Part shown: piece after piece, positions 27,733 through 36,136 of the stretch | How the letters are laid out: every line of letters starts with the position of its first letter | How positions within the stretch are numbered: the stretch's first letter is position 1 | Assembly: GCA_043101845.1 (NCBI GenBank) | Contig: JBICHN010000004.1 | Span: 1-64,000, forward strand | Reading direction: 5' to 3' | Source of the DNA: JBICHN01 sp043101845 | GTDB taxonomy: Bacteria > Planctomycetota > Phycisphaerae > Phycisphaerales > UBA5793 | Length of the DNA: 64,000 bases | Notes under the pieces: model-generated | The model's input: only the letters and a program-made list of their open reading frames with translations | Databases searched by the model: none | What the model was told of the DNA's origin: nothing | Position numbers and translations under genes: made by a program

Positions 27733-28974
27733 TTGCTCTTGTGCAATCTGAACGAGGTGGCGCCCGGCATGCGCGTCGGGGCGGCGGTGTTGTGCCCGCG
27801 CTCGCCCGATCGACCACTGCTCAAGCCCGGCGCCGAACTGACCACATCCATCCTGCGCCTGCTCCGCGACCGCGGCGTCCATCAGCTCTGGATCTCGGAC
27901 GGTCTCTCGGAAGACCTCGACAACTTCGTCGACGAAAGCCTCACCGCCGCGAAGATGCGCATGTTCGAGGAGATGAAGACTTCGTTCCGCGACATGAACG
28001 AGCGCACGCTCTGCATGTCGCACGCGTCGCGCTTTCGAAACTCGATCATGGAGCTCGTGACCGAGGCGATGTCGAGCCGGCTGCTCGGCAGCCTGACCGA
28101 TCCGCTCTTCCAAAGCGACGCGTCGATCATGTCGCACAGCGCGAATGTCGCATACCTCGCCGTGCTGCTCGGCCTCGATCTCGAGACCTACATCGTGCGC
28201 TGCCGGAGCCGCCTCGCGCCGTCCGACGCGTTCGACCTCGTTTCGCTCGGGCTTGCCGCGATGATGCACGACATCGGCAAGTCGGGCGCCGGCGGGGCGC
28301 TCGACGGCGTCCACGAAGCGCATCTCGACGATGACGACGAGGCGCCCGAGGGCTATCGAGGACACACCCGCGAAGGGTACGATCTTCTCCGCGCGAGCCG
28401 GCTGAGCGCCTCCGCGAAACAGGCGATCCTCAACCACCACCAGCGCTTCGACGGGAATGGATGGTCGGGCGCCCGGCCGGTCCAGCGCCGTCCCGCGGCG
28501 GAGGGCGACGATCCTCGACGCCAGGCCGGCGACAAGATTCACATCTTCACGCGCATCGTCTCCGTCGCGAACACGCTCGACAATCTCATGCGCAGCGTCG
28601 ACGGCTCGCCGCGCCCCGCGGTCGCGGCCCTCTTCGATCTCGCGAGCGAGCGCTTCAACGGCTGGTTCGACCCCGTCGTTCGCGCCGTGGCGCTGCGGCG
28701 CATCATGCCCTTCGGCGTGGGGAGCAAAGTGCGCCTTTCCGACGGACGCGACGCCGTCGTCGTGGCGCCGAACGCGAGCGAGCCGTGCTGGCCCTTCGTG
28801 CGCCCGCTCGATAAAGGGCCGCAGTTGACGAAGGACTCCGAGCAGAACGCGACGATGAACCTTGCGGAGACGCCCGGCGTGTGGATCACGCATGCGGTGG
28901 GATGCAATGTCGAGCCGTGGCTCTTCCGTCTCGCAGACCGGGACCATGTCATCCGTATCGCGGCCGCGGCGTGA
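27733..28974 (+). CDS. HD-GYP-like phosphohydrolase domain protein
   Basis: A 413-residue cytosolic protein. It starts at TTG (MLLCNLNEVAPGMRVG), matching the usual N-terminal strand of HD-GYP proteins; no ATG fits. The HD core runs from about 135 to 310: HSANVAYLA, MMHDIGKSG, HTREGYDLL, NHHQRFDGNGW and VANTLDNLM. Canonical HD-GYPs cleave cyclic di-GMP and have HHE..DG.GYP and VAD.yDAL. Here GYP is replaced by GNGW and the late Asp by Asn, so activity may be altered or lost. It lies 154 bp after the trehalose operon and is probably separate. Confidence 0.75.
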   Translation: MLLCNLNEVAPGMRVGAAVLCPRSPDRPLLKPGAELTTSILRLLRDRGVHQLWISDGLSEDLDNFVDESLTAAKMRMFEEMKTSFRDMNERTLCMSHASRFRNSIMELVTEAMSSRLLGSLTDPLFQSDASIMSHSANVAYLAVLLGLDLETYIVRCRSRLAPSDAFDLVSLGLAAMMHDIGKSGAGGALDGVHEAHLDDDDEAPEGYRGHTREGYDLLRASRLSASAKQAILNHHQRFDGNGWSGARPVQRRPAAEGDDPRRQAGDKIHIFTRIVSVANTLDNLMRSVDGSPRPAVAALFDLASERFNGWFDPVVRAVALRRIMPFGVGSKVRLSDGRDAVVVAPNASEPCWPFVRPLDKGPQLTKDSEQNATMNLAETPGVWITHAVGCNVEPWLFRLADRDHVIRIAAAA

Positions 28975-28986
28975 GCGCGCCCGCGC

Positions 28987-29712
28987 TCAATCAGCCTTCG
29001 TCGCGAGATAGAGCCCGCGGCCGATGAGGCCTTCCTCGTCGTACTCGACCTCGAGCCCCGCCGCGCGAAACGCCGCTTCGTGCTCCGCCCGCGTGAAGAG
29101 CGTCGAGACATGGCGCTCGGTGAGGTACTTCACACCGTCCTCCGCGGTTCCGATGAGGTAGTGAAAGTGGAGGATGCTCGTGCGCCCGTCGCGCTCGGTC
29201 GTCGTGAGGCGCGCGGCCTTGAAGTCAGCGTCGTCTATGAAGATCGAATAGACCCCGCCCTCCTTGTACTGGTCCGGCGCGATCCACGGCTCGACGACGA
29301 GCACGCCGCCCGGCGCGAGATGTCGCGCCATCGTCGCGATCGCGTCCTCGAGCGCCTCGTTCGAGAGGAGGTAGCCGATCGAACTGAACAGGCAGGTCAC
29401 CGCGTCGAAGGTCCGGCCGTCGAAGTCGAAGTCGCGCATGTCGCCGACGCGGAACTCGGCGCGCGGCGCCCGCGCGCGTGCGACCTCGATCATCTTCGGA
29501 TCGAGATCGACCCCGGCGACCGACTCGATCCGCCGCTCGAACCTCGAAAGGTGCTGACCCGTCCCGCACGCGACATCGAGCAGCGAGCGCAACGGCCCGG
29601 CGCCCTTCCGGCGCGCCTCGATGAAATCGAGGACCTTCGCCGACTCGGCGTCGTAGTCCTTGCCCTTCGCGGCGTAGAAACGGTCGTAGAACGCTTCGGT
29701 TTCGGTGAACAT
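28987..29712 (-). CDS. Class I SAM-dependent methyltransferase
   Basis: A 241-residue enzyme with motif I LLDVACGTGQHLSRF near residue 43, the acidic end of strand 2 in AGVDLDPKMIE, and motif IV APGGVLVVEPW. The N-terminal YDRFYAAKGKDYDAES resembles the amino-sugar N-methyltransferases of the DesVI/TylM1 type, but a general small-molecule methyltransferase is as likely. Convergent with the HD-domain gene, 12 bp apart. An R2 tract separates it from the membrane protein gene upstream. Confidence 0.8.
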   Translation of the reverse strand: MFTETEAFYDRFYAAKGKDYDAESAKVLDFIEARRKGAGPLRSLLDVACGTGQHLSRFERRIESVAGVDLDPKMIEVARARAPRAEFRVGDMRDFDFDGRTFDAVTCLFSSIGYLLSNEALEDAIATMARHLAPGGVLVVEPWIAPDQYKEGGVYSIFIDDADFKAARLTTTERDGRTSILHFHYLIGTAEDGVKYLTERHVSTLFTRAEHEAAFRAAGLEVEYDEEGLIGRGLYLATKAD

Positions 29713-29718
29713 GGTTGG

Positions 29719-29757
29719 GGAAGAGACGGAGAGACGGAGTCACGAAGAGACGGAGGG
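29719..29757 (+). repeat. R2 purine tract
   Basis: GAAGAGACGGAGAGACGGAG followed by TCACGAAGAGACGGAG fills the 45-bp gap between two minus-strand genes. Read on the minus strand it lies just before the methyltransferase start, so it is not always a 3' element. Confidence 0.75.
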
Positions 29758-30111
29758 TTATCCCTGAGGCGTCATGACGACCGGGGCGCCGGTCGTCTCG
29801 CGCGGCTCGACGCCGCCGTCCCAGGTATGGAGAAACGCGGCGAATCCGAGGCCGATGATTCCGCCGACGACGCCGAGCGCACACAGCCGGCGGCCGAGCA
29901 GATGCGGCGTCCGGTTGAGATGCGACCACCCGATGACGCCCATGACGATCGACGCCACGGCCGGAAGAATGAAGATGCCGTCGATCGGCGCCACGACGCC
30001 GAGCCCGCCCGCCGCGAGCGCGAAGGGACTCCGCGCGTGCACCCATTCGCGCACGCGTTCGACCCGCGCCGCCTTTCCCGGAGAGTCGCGCCCGAGCAGC
30101 ATGGAGAGCAT
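29758..30111 (-). CDS. Small DUF4190-like membrane protein
   Basis: A 117-residue protein with two hydrophobic segments (about 29-60 and 78-97) joined by the polar loop GWSHLNRTPHLLGRR, the pattern of DUF4190 proteins, where the loop usually reads GH..L. Function unknown; an inner-membrane location is expected. Two in-frame starts (MLSM) are equally possible. It is 47 bp downstream of the next minus-strand gene and may be co-transcribed with it. Confidence 0.55.
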   Translation of the reverse strand: MLSMLLGRDSPGKAARVERVREWVHARSPFALAAGGLGVVAPIDGIFILPAVASIVMGVIGWSHLNRTPHLLGRRLCALGVVGGIIGLGFAAFLHTWDGGVEPRETTGAPVVMTPQG

Positions 30112-30158
30112 CCTTCGAGCGAAGCGCGCGTGGATCGCGCCGCGTCGCTCACCCGCGG

Positions 30159-30908
30159 TCAGCAGCTTCGCGAGCTGATCGCCTTCGTGATCGGGTTGAT
30201 GAGATACGGCACGACGCGATCGGCCGCGATGCGCTCCGCCTCCGACGAGAGCGACTCGAAGATCGTCTGCAGGTCGTCGACCTGGTCGATCGGGCCGAGA
30301 CGGCGCAGACTCATGAACACGCTGATCGGCTCGTCGTCGTACTTGTCCTCGGCGAGTTCGCGCTCGCTCGTCCGCGTCTTCACCTCGAAGTTCACCTGGA
30401 GCTTGCGCTTCTCGTCGAGCGCGTAAGTGAAGAACGGCTGCGCGTCGAGCGTCGTCGTACGGTCATGGTCGACGAGGCGTCCGAGCGGCGACTCGGAGAA
30501 GAGCGCGTCGCAGACGATCTCGTCGTGGTTCCCCTTCGCCTCGAGATCGAAGCCGAACATGAGTTCGACATAGTCGATGTCGAGCGGGCTCACCGAAAGG
30601 AAGTACGGCGTAATCTCGAGCACCATCCGGTGAATCTTGTACGCCGACGCGAGACTCTCCGGATTCACCGTGCCCGAGCGCACCGAGGTCCGGCGCAGCG
30701 CGACCCAGTCGTACGCGCCTTCCTTCGCGACCGATTCGAGGGCGAGTTCACCCTCGAAGCGACGGAACTGGTCCATGTGCGGCTCGGCGCGGCGGATGCG
30801 ATCGAAGAGATCGAGCACCGTCTCGCGCTGCGAGGGCAGATCCATCTTGAGGGCAAGCTTCTGGTTGATGTAGAAGTCGGTGCAGAGAGCGCCGAAACTG
30901 GTGGCCAT
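30159..30908 (-). CDS. Conserved-looking cytosolic protein of unknown function
   Basis: A 249-residue soluble protein starting MATSFGALCTDFYINQKLAL. It has an alternating strand pattern with charged turns (DIDYVELMFGFDLEAKGNHD, KLQVNFEVKTRTSERELAED) and no signal or membrane segment. I do not recognise the family. Codon use matches neighbours, the frame is long and clean, and the gene ends 47 bp before the membrane protein, so it is a real gene. It could be a regulator or scaffold. Confidence 0.6.
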   Translation of the reverse strand: MATSFGALCTDFYINQKLALKMDLPSQRETVLDLFDRIRRAEPHMDQFRRFEGELALESVAKEGAYDWVALRRTSVRSGTVNPESLASAYKIHRMVLEITPYFLSVSPLDIDYVELMFGFDLEAKGNHDEIVCDALFSESPLGRLVDHDRTTTLDAQPFFTYALDEKRKLQVNFEVKTRTSERELAEDKYDDEPISVFMSLRRLGPIDQVDDLQTIFESLSSEAERIAADRVVPYLINPITKAISSRSC

Positions 30909-31198
30909 GGAGCGTGTCCTTCATCCCGTCGTCGCCGGGCGTCAGGCCGCGGTGGTCGTCCGATGATCCGGTCCATCGACGAAGCGGCGTTCACGCACGC
31001 GCAAACAGACGGGCTCGGGGTTCGTTCATGAGCCTCGCGCCGGACGGGCGACCGCACACCTAAGTCAAGCGGCCGGCGGAGGTTCGCGCGACGACTCCGT
31101 GTCGCCGGGTTCATTATATGAAATCCGTCTCACCCGGGGCGGGGAAACCTTCTACGCGGCCTCGAAGCTCCCGGTTCCCGAAGGTCCGAGAAGTGGAG

Positions 31199-31380
31199 GC
31201 GGAAGAGACGGAGAGACGGAGAGACGGAGAGACGGAGAGCGAGCGAGCCGGGGCGCGCCGCCCCGTTCATCGCGCAATGAAGGCGATCACTTCATCGACT
31301 CAAACCCGTCCCGCAAGCCGGACTGGAGCGTGGCGTCGTGCTCGCACGACCCACCCGCGGAGGTCCGGTTTCGAGCGTCG
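31199..31380. repeat. Composite repeat R2-R3-R1
   Basis: Modules: R2 31199-31240 (expanded, with four GAGACGGA units), R3 31243-31275, R1 31315-31380 with a divergent middle. The remainder of 30909-31418 holds no gene; a TATATG motif near 31115 is the only other signal. Confidence 0.75.
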
Positions 31381-31418
31381 AGCGGCGCTCACCGCGCCAC
31401 TCAACGAATCACAATCGC

Positions 31419-32078
31419 TCACGCCGCCGCCCGGTCCGGCGTCTCCGACCCCAGCCGATCACGCTGCAGATCGAGAATCCAACCGGGCGTGTCGCGCCGG
31501 TACCGCTCGACGACCGAGCCGCGCGAGAAGTAGTACCACGCGTTGAGGCCCTGGATGATCACGCTCAGGAACGCCACCGTCACGAACACGGCGACGGTGA
31601 GCGTCCGCGCGATGTGCTCGACATCGCTCACGAGCGACGGGTCGAGCCCCGCCTCGACGACCGACGCCATCGGCGGCGGGCCGTACGCGGCCTCGTACGA
31701 CTTCCAGCCGCAATAGACGAGCACGAGCGCGAGCAGGATGACCTGGTTCCACCCGAGCGTTCGGGCGCCGGCGACCTCGAACCGCCGGAGTAGCTTGCGC
31801 CCGCGGAACTCGTTCCAGCAGGTGGCGACGAGCGCCGCGGTCACGACCGCGCCGCCGACGCTGAACACCGCGGACGGCGCCGTCAGCGCCGCGGCGATCG
31901 CGAGCGTCCACGCGTTGAAGGTCGCGATCTTGCACGCCCGCAGCACCTGGCGGCTCCGCCGCTCCCCCTCACGAAGCGTCGCCCGCTGCTCGGGAGACAA
32001 CGGGTCCGCCTCCGCCGCGACCGGGTTCATCGCGGCGGAGTTCGGCCCGTCGAATGGCAATGGGTTCGTGGTCTCCAT
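31419..32078 (-). CDS. Multi-pass membrane protein of unknown function
   Basis: A 219-residue protein with four hydrophobic segments (about 58-76, 77-92, 115-130 and 165-188), a charged cytosolic N-terminus and a polar C-terminal tail (RGSVVERYRRDTPGWILDL). No motif identifies a transporter family. The N-terminal EQRATLREGERRSRQVLRA may form a short coiled coil. It lies 74 bp downstream of corA on the other side of the corA stop, same strand. Confidence 0.65.
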   Translation of the reverse strand: METTNPLPFDGPNSAAMNPVAAEADPLSPEQRATLREGERRSRQVLRACKIATFNAWTLAIAAALTAPSAVFSVGGAVVTAALVATCWNEFRGRKLLRRFEVAGARTLGWNQVILLALVLVYCGWKSYEAAYGPPPMASVVEAGLDPSLVSDVEHIARTLTVAVFVTVAFLSVIIQGLNAWYYFSRGSVVERYRRDTPGWILDLQRDRLGSETPDRAAA

Positions 32079-32152
32079 CCCACCCGCTATCGACCCGATC
32101 CGACGGTCCGATTACGACGATTCGTCCAGATGACCCGAAATCACGCGGCCGC

Positions 32153-33289
32153 TCAGCCGGACTTGTTCGGCCCCCCGTCGTCGGAGCGTCGCCGCGGCGG
32201 CTCGCCGATCCACCCCTTGAGGTAGAAGAAGCCGAGCATGCCGACCCCGACCACCGCCATGACGATAAGCAGAATCGGATACGCCCAGCGACTGTGCAGC
32301 TCCGGCATGTACTCGAAGTTCATGCCGTAGATGCCGGCGAGAAAGGTGAGCGGCACGAAGATGCTCGCCATGATCGTGAGCACCTTCATGACTTCGTTCA
32401 TCCGGTTGCTCACGACCGAGAGGTAGGTGTTCATGAGCCCGCTCACGAGCTCGCGGTAACTCTCGACGAGTTCGTTCATCTGCACGCAGTGGTCATGCGT
32501 GTCGCGCAGGTAGATGCGCACATTGTCGCTGATGAGCGGGTTCGGATCGCGGATGAGTGAGTTCACCGCGTCGCGCTGCGGCGACACCGCGCGGCGAATC
32601 ACGATGAGCGTGTTCTTCACCTGGTTGAGTCGACGGAGCGTCTCGGTCGTCGCAGATTCGAGCACTTCCGATTCAAAATCTTCGAGGTAGTCGCCGAGCG
32701 TGGTCAACAACGGGTAATACGCATCGATGATGGTGTCGAGAATCGCGTAACCGAGGTAATCCGGCCCGTTCTTGCGCATGAGCCCGCCGGGCGTCCGGAT
32801 GCGCTTCCGCACCGGATCGAGCACATCGCCATAGCGCTCCTGGAAAGTGAGGACATAGTCCGGCCCGATGATGATCGAGACCTGCTCGACATCAAGGTCG
32901 ATCGTGTTCTTCTTCTGGAACATGCGCGTAATGACGAGCAGCTGCTCGTCGTACGGCTCCGACTTCGGCCGCGACGGAATGTTCACGACATCTTCGAGCG
33001 CGAGCGGATGGATCTCGAACTGCTCGGCGATCGACTTGAGCGTCGCCTCGTCGCCGAGCCCCTGCACATCGATCCAGACGACCTTGCCCTCCTCGAGGTA
33101 GTCGTCGAGACCCGTCGCCGTCTCCGGATGAAACTCCTCGACCGTCTCCTGGTCGTAGCGGTAGACATGGAGCTTCGGCTTCACCATGTCGTCGCTCAGG
33201 ACGAGCGTGCCCGGCCGGGCGCCGACCGGGGGCTTGCGCCGACGAATGTGCGGCCGGGGAATCACTTTCTTCGGGATCTTGATCCTCAT
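32153..33289 (-). CDS. corA: CorA-family magnesium/cobalt transporter
   Basis: A 378-residue inner-membrane channel. The N-terminal soluble domain reads ALEDVVNIPSRPK, typical of CorA. Two C-terminal helices carry the selectivity motif GMN in AGIYGMNFEYMPE and end in the second helix LLIVMAVVGVGMLGFF, followed by a basic tail. The length suits the family plus a short basic N-terminal extension (MRIKIPKKVIPRPHIRRRK). Upstream in-frame ATGs at 33295 and 33325 are possible alternatives, as no clear ribosome site decides. Confidence 0.92.
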   Translation of the reverse strand: MRIKIPKKVIPRPHIRRRKPPVGARPGTLVLSDDMVKPKLHVYRYDQETVEEFHPETATGLDDYLEEGKVVWIDVQGLGDEATLKSIAEQFEIHPLALEDVVNIPSRPKSEPYDEQLLVITRMFQKKNTIDLDVEQVSIIIGPDYVLTFQERYGDVLDPVRKRIRTPGGLMRKNGPDYLGYAILDTIIDAYYPLLTTLGDYLEDFESEVLESATTETLRRLNQVKNTLIVIRRAVSPQRDAVNSLIRDPNPLISDNVRIYLRDTHDHCVQMNELVESYRELVSGLMNTYLSVVSNRMNEVMKVLTIMASIFVPLTFLAGIYGMNFEYMPELHSRWAYPILLIVMAVVGVGMLGFFYLKGWIGEPPRRRSDDGGPNKSG

Positions 33290-33392
33290 CGCCATCAGCA
33301 TCGCCGATCGGCGCGCAATGAGCAAGCCGCCGGGGTCGACCGATCGTCAATTCGCTTCGTCTGGATTCGAACGACCATGCCCGGAACGGGCG

Positions 33393-33950
33393 TCACATCG
33401 GCTTGTCGCCGACCGTCTGGTCGAAGACCTCGAGGAGCTTCGTCTTGTCGAAGATCATCTCGTTCCGCGTGAGCCCGACGATCGCGTATTCCTGCGTGAG
33501 CTCGATCGCGTCGACCGGGCACGCCTCTTCGCACATGCCGCAGTAGATGCAGCGAAGCTCGTCGATGTCGAACTTCTTCGGGTACTTCTCGCGGTCATCC
33601 CAGGGCGACTCGGCCGCCTCGATATGAATGCAGTTCGCCGGGCACGCGGTCGAGCACATGAAGCACGCGACACACTTCACCCGGCCGTCCTCATCCTTGT
33701 TGAGCCGATGTACCCCCCGGAAGGTGCTCACCTCGAGCCCGCCCTCGGTGACCGGATAATGCTCGCGCCGCTCCTCCGGATACTGGAGTACCCGGTCCTG
33801 GTACGAGCCCTTCCCGTCACGCCCGGCGTTGCCGAACATGTGACGAAGCGTCACGCCCACGCCCTTGAACACGGCGGGGAGGAACGACGCGTCGGCCCGC
33901 CCAAGCTTCGGCGCTTCGAGTTTCACGATGTCTTCAGCGGGAATGGTCAT
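33393..33950 (-). CDS. nuoI: NADH-quinone oxidoreductase subunit I-like ferredoxin
   Basis: A 185-residue protein with two 4Fe-4S motifs, CVACFMCSTACP and CIYCGMCEEACP, in the spacing of complex I subunit NuoI, which passes electrons between peripheral clusters. Start MTIPAEDIVKLE chosen over the basic 11-residue extension. Unusually, no other nuo gene adjoins: corA lies downstream and a small membrane protein upstream. Either the nuo genes are scattered in this genome or the protein serves another complex. Confidence 0.88.
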   Translation of the reverse strand: MTIPAEDIVKLEAPKLGRADASFLPAVFKGVGVTLRHMFGNAGRDGKGSYQDRVLQYPEERREHYPVTEGGLEVSTFRGVHRLNKDEDGRVKCVACFMCSTACPANCIHIEAAESPWDDREKYPKKFDIDELRCIYCGMCEEACPVDAIELTQEYAIVGLTRNEMIFDKTKLLEVFDQTVGDKPM

Positions 33951-34010
33951 ATCGCGTCGGGATCGTAGGCGCGTGATGACCACGCGCGACGACGAGACGC
34001 CTTGACCTGC

Positions 34011-34274
34011 CTACCCGCGTCCCGCGCTGCTTCGCGCCCGGTCGCGCCAGATGTACGCGACGAACCCGGCTCCGAGCGCCGCCGCGGCGATCCCCGCGAC
34101 AAGTGAGAGCGGCGCCGCGAACCCGAACGCCCGACCGAGCCCCCACGCGACGACCATCGCGAGCGAGACGCCCGCGACCATCACGAGCGGCCCGAGCCAG
34201 AGCAGACGAACGAACAACGCGGTCGACGACGAAGACGACCCGGACGATGTCGATTCGGTCGGCGGCATACCCAC
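34011..34274 (-). CDS. Small two-helix membrane protein
   Basis: An 87-residue protein with a Ser-rich N-terminus and two hydrophobic helices (about 20-42 and 50-75) ending in a basic tail. It precedes nuoI on the same strand by 60 bp and may be co-transcribed. Its shape is that of an AtpI-like or generic 2-TM protein. No family recognised. MPPTES two codons later is an alternative start. Confidence 0.5.
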   Translation of the reverse strand: MGMPPTESTSSGSSSSSTALFVRLLWLGPLVMVAGVSLAMVVAWGLGRAFGFAAPLSLVAGIAAAALGAGFVAYIWRDRARSSAGRG

Positions 34275-34375
34275 ACCTCACGATCGCGTACCCAAGCGGA
34301 AACGACTTCGACCAGGATGAGTGTACCAGATCGAGCGATTCCACGAGACGCGTGACTCGACGAATATCGGGCGCC

Positions 34376-34565
34376 AAGCCGGACTGGAGCGCGACGACGC
34401 GAAGCGTCGGCCGCGGAGGTCCGGTTCGGAACGAAGGACGGGCGCGGCGCGCGACGGTACCGAGCGCCGCGCGATCTCCCGCGTTAAACGGGGCGGCACG
34501 CCCCGGCTCGCGAACGCGCGCGCACACTTCCTTTCTCCGTCTCTCCGTGACTCCGTCTCTTCCCT
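34376..34565. repeat. Composite repeat R1-R3-R2 before a membrane-protein operon
   Basis: Modules: R1 34376-34440 with an internal hairpin CGACGC-GAA-GCGTCG; R3 (minus) 34478-34512; R2 (minus) 34525-34565. They fill most of 34275-34593, ending 13 bp before a TACACT box. Confidence 0.8.
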
Positions 34566-34577
34566 CCACGCCTCCCC

Positions 34578-34583
34578 TACACT
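34578..34583 (+). promoter_or_regulatory. TACACT -10-like box, 10 bp before ATG
   Basis: CCCCTACACTCCCCATCCCC runs into ATG 34594. The same composite-repeat-then-TACACT layout precedes the gene at 13970. Confidence 0.55.
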
Positions 34584-34593
34584 CCCCATCCCC

Positions 34594-35700
34594 ATGTCCT
34601 CCGACACTTCGTCTTCGTCGTCATCCTTCACTTTTCTTCTCGACGGTCTCGGCGATCCAGCCGTCGCGGGCGCGATCACCGCCGCCGTGAGCGCGAAGGC
34701 CGGCGGCCTCCGCGCCCGCAGCGATCCCGCGGCCCTCACGCTCGAAGTCGAGTCGCCCGACCGCTTCACCGAAGACCTCGCCGACGAAGTGATTCACGAG
34801 GCCCGGGCCTTCGGTCTCGAGCCGCGCGATCGCGTCGGGTCCTCGTTCGTCGCGACGCTCGCGCCGGACCAGCTTCGCGACCGCGTGCGCCACGAGTGGG
34901 CGAGCCGCTTCGCGACGGGCCTCGTCTTTCTTCTTCCGGCGCTCGGCCTCCACTACCTCACGCCGTTTCTCGCGATGGGCACGACGGCGATTCCGCGCAC
35001 GATCGAGGCGGCGCTCGTCGGCTGGACGATCATCGCGGCGTGCTGGCCCGTCATCTACCAGGCGCTGCTCGCGACCGCGGCGCTGCGCATGACGCCCGAC
35101 CTCTTCGCCGGCGCGCTCATCGTCGGCTCGTTCATCGCCGGCCTCGTCATGCTCGCGCTCGGGACCACGACGCCGCCGATCTTTCACGCGACGGCGTACG
35201 CGATCCTCGCCGCGTCGTTCGCCCGCTTCGTCGTGTGGCGCACGATCGACCGCCGGGCCGGCCACGCGCACCGCATGACGCCGAGCGCCGTTCCGCTCGC
35301 GCTCCTCTTCGTCATCGGCGTCGCCGGACTCATCGTCGATCCGCTCGGCGGCGTCGCGGCGCTCCTCGCGATCCCGACGCTCATCGCGTCACTCTCGATC
35401 AATCGCCTGAGCGGCCTCGCGGGACCGTATGCGATCCTGCCGCTCTTCGGCTTCGTCGCGGCGCTGCTCATTCTGCCGCGCTTCGCGAATCTGCCGACGG
35501 AGGGTCGCATCGAAGCCGCGTTCGCGCTCAACCTCGGCTACACGCTGCTCCTCGGTCTCTTCCCGCCGGGACCCCGCGAGCCGGGCAAAACCGTGGCGCC
35601 GCCTATGATCGACGCGACGACTGACGACCTCGACGATGACGACGACTCCGGCCGAAACGACGACCCCGACTCCGCCTCCTCCGGCGCCGCCCGCGCGTAG
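34594..35700 (+). CDS. Membrane protein resembling a truncated P1B-type ATPase
   Basis: A 368-residue protein. Residues about 8-85 look like a heavy-metal-associated (HMA) fold by size and strand pattern (LTLEVESPDRFTEDLADEV) but have no CxxC. Residues about 100-345 contain eight or so hydrophobic helices, including a pair separated by MTPDLFAGALIVGS, similar in layout to the first helices of heavy-metal P-type ATPases. No DKTG phosphorylation motif or ATP-binding domain exists, so transport by ATP hydrolysis is excluded. The tail is acidic (DDLDDDDDSGRND). The HMA link is a guess. Confidence 0.6.
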   Translation: MSSDTSSSSSSFTFLLDGLGDPAVAGAITAAVSAKAGGLRARSDPAALTLEVESPDRFTEDLADEVIHEARAFGLEPRDRVGSSFVATLAPDQLRDRVRHEWASRFATGLVFLLPALGLHYLTPFLAMGTTAIPRTIEAALVGWTIIAACWPVIYQALLATAALRMTPDLFAGALIVGSFIAGLVMLALGTTTPPIFHATAYAILAASFARFVVWRTIDRRAGHAHRMTPSAVPLALLFVIGVAGLIVDPLGGVAALLAIPTLIASLSINRLSGLAGPYAILPLFGFVAALLILPRFANLPTEGRIEAAFALNLGYTLLLGLFPPGPREPGKTVAPPMIDATTDDLDDDDDSGRNDDPDSASSGAARA

Positions 35701-36136
35701 CGCCGAAGCTGCCCCCGCGCCGCCGATCGAGCCCACGCTCACGCCGGCCGAGGCGCGGAAGCGCGCCTCGAGCGTCGCCGCGTCGATCGGCGTCGCCCAG
35801 GCGCTCGTCGTTCTCGTCATCTGGTTCGCGAGCGGCTCGTCCGCCGAGTTCTGGACGAACGCGTCGTGGCCGCTCGTCGCGTTCCTCGCCGGACCGCTCT
35901 ACCTTGCCGCGGCCTGGCCGATTCGCCGCGGAAACCTCGCGGCCGTGTGGATCGGCCTCATCGCCGCCGCGACCCAGGCGCTCGTGTTCATCGTTTGCGC
36001 CATCCTCTTCATCATCGCAGCGCTCCGCGTCGGCGAGCCGGGACAGATGACCGCGGGCGTCCTCCTCTTCGGCAGCGTCGCGTCGATCCATCTCTTCGTC
36101 CTGCGCTGGCTCTGGCGCGGACGGGAGGACGCGTAA
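35636..36136 (+). CDS. Four-helix membrane protein
   Basis: A 166-residue protein with a Pro/Ala-rich N-terminal tail of about 45 residues and four hydrophobic helices. It overlaps the previous gene by 65 bases in another frame, an unusually long overlap that ties their translation. No family recognised. Inner-membrane location expected, with the neighbours likely in the same complex. Confidence 0.65.
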   Translation: MTTTPAETTTPTPPPPAPPARSAEAAPAPPIEPTLTPAEARKRASSVAASIGVAQALVVLVIWFASGSSAEFWTNASWPLVAFLAGPLYLAAAWPIRRGNLAAVWIGLIAAATQALVFIVCAILFIIAALRVGEPGQMTAGVLLFGSVASIHLFVLRWLWRGREDA

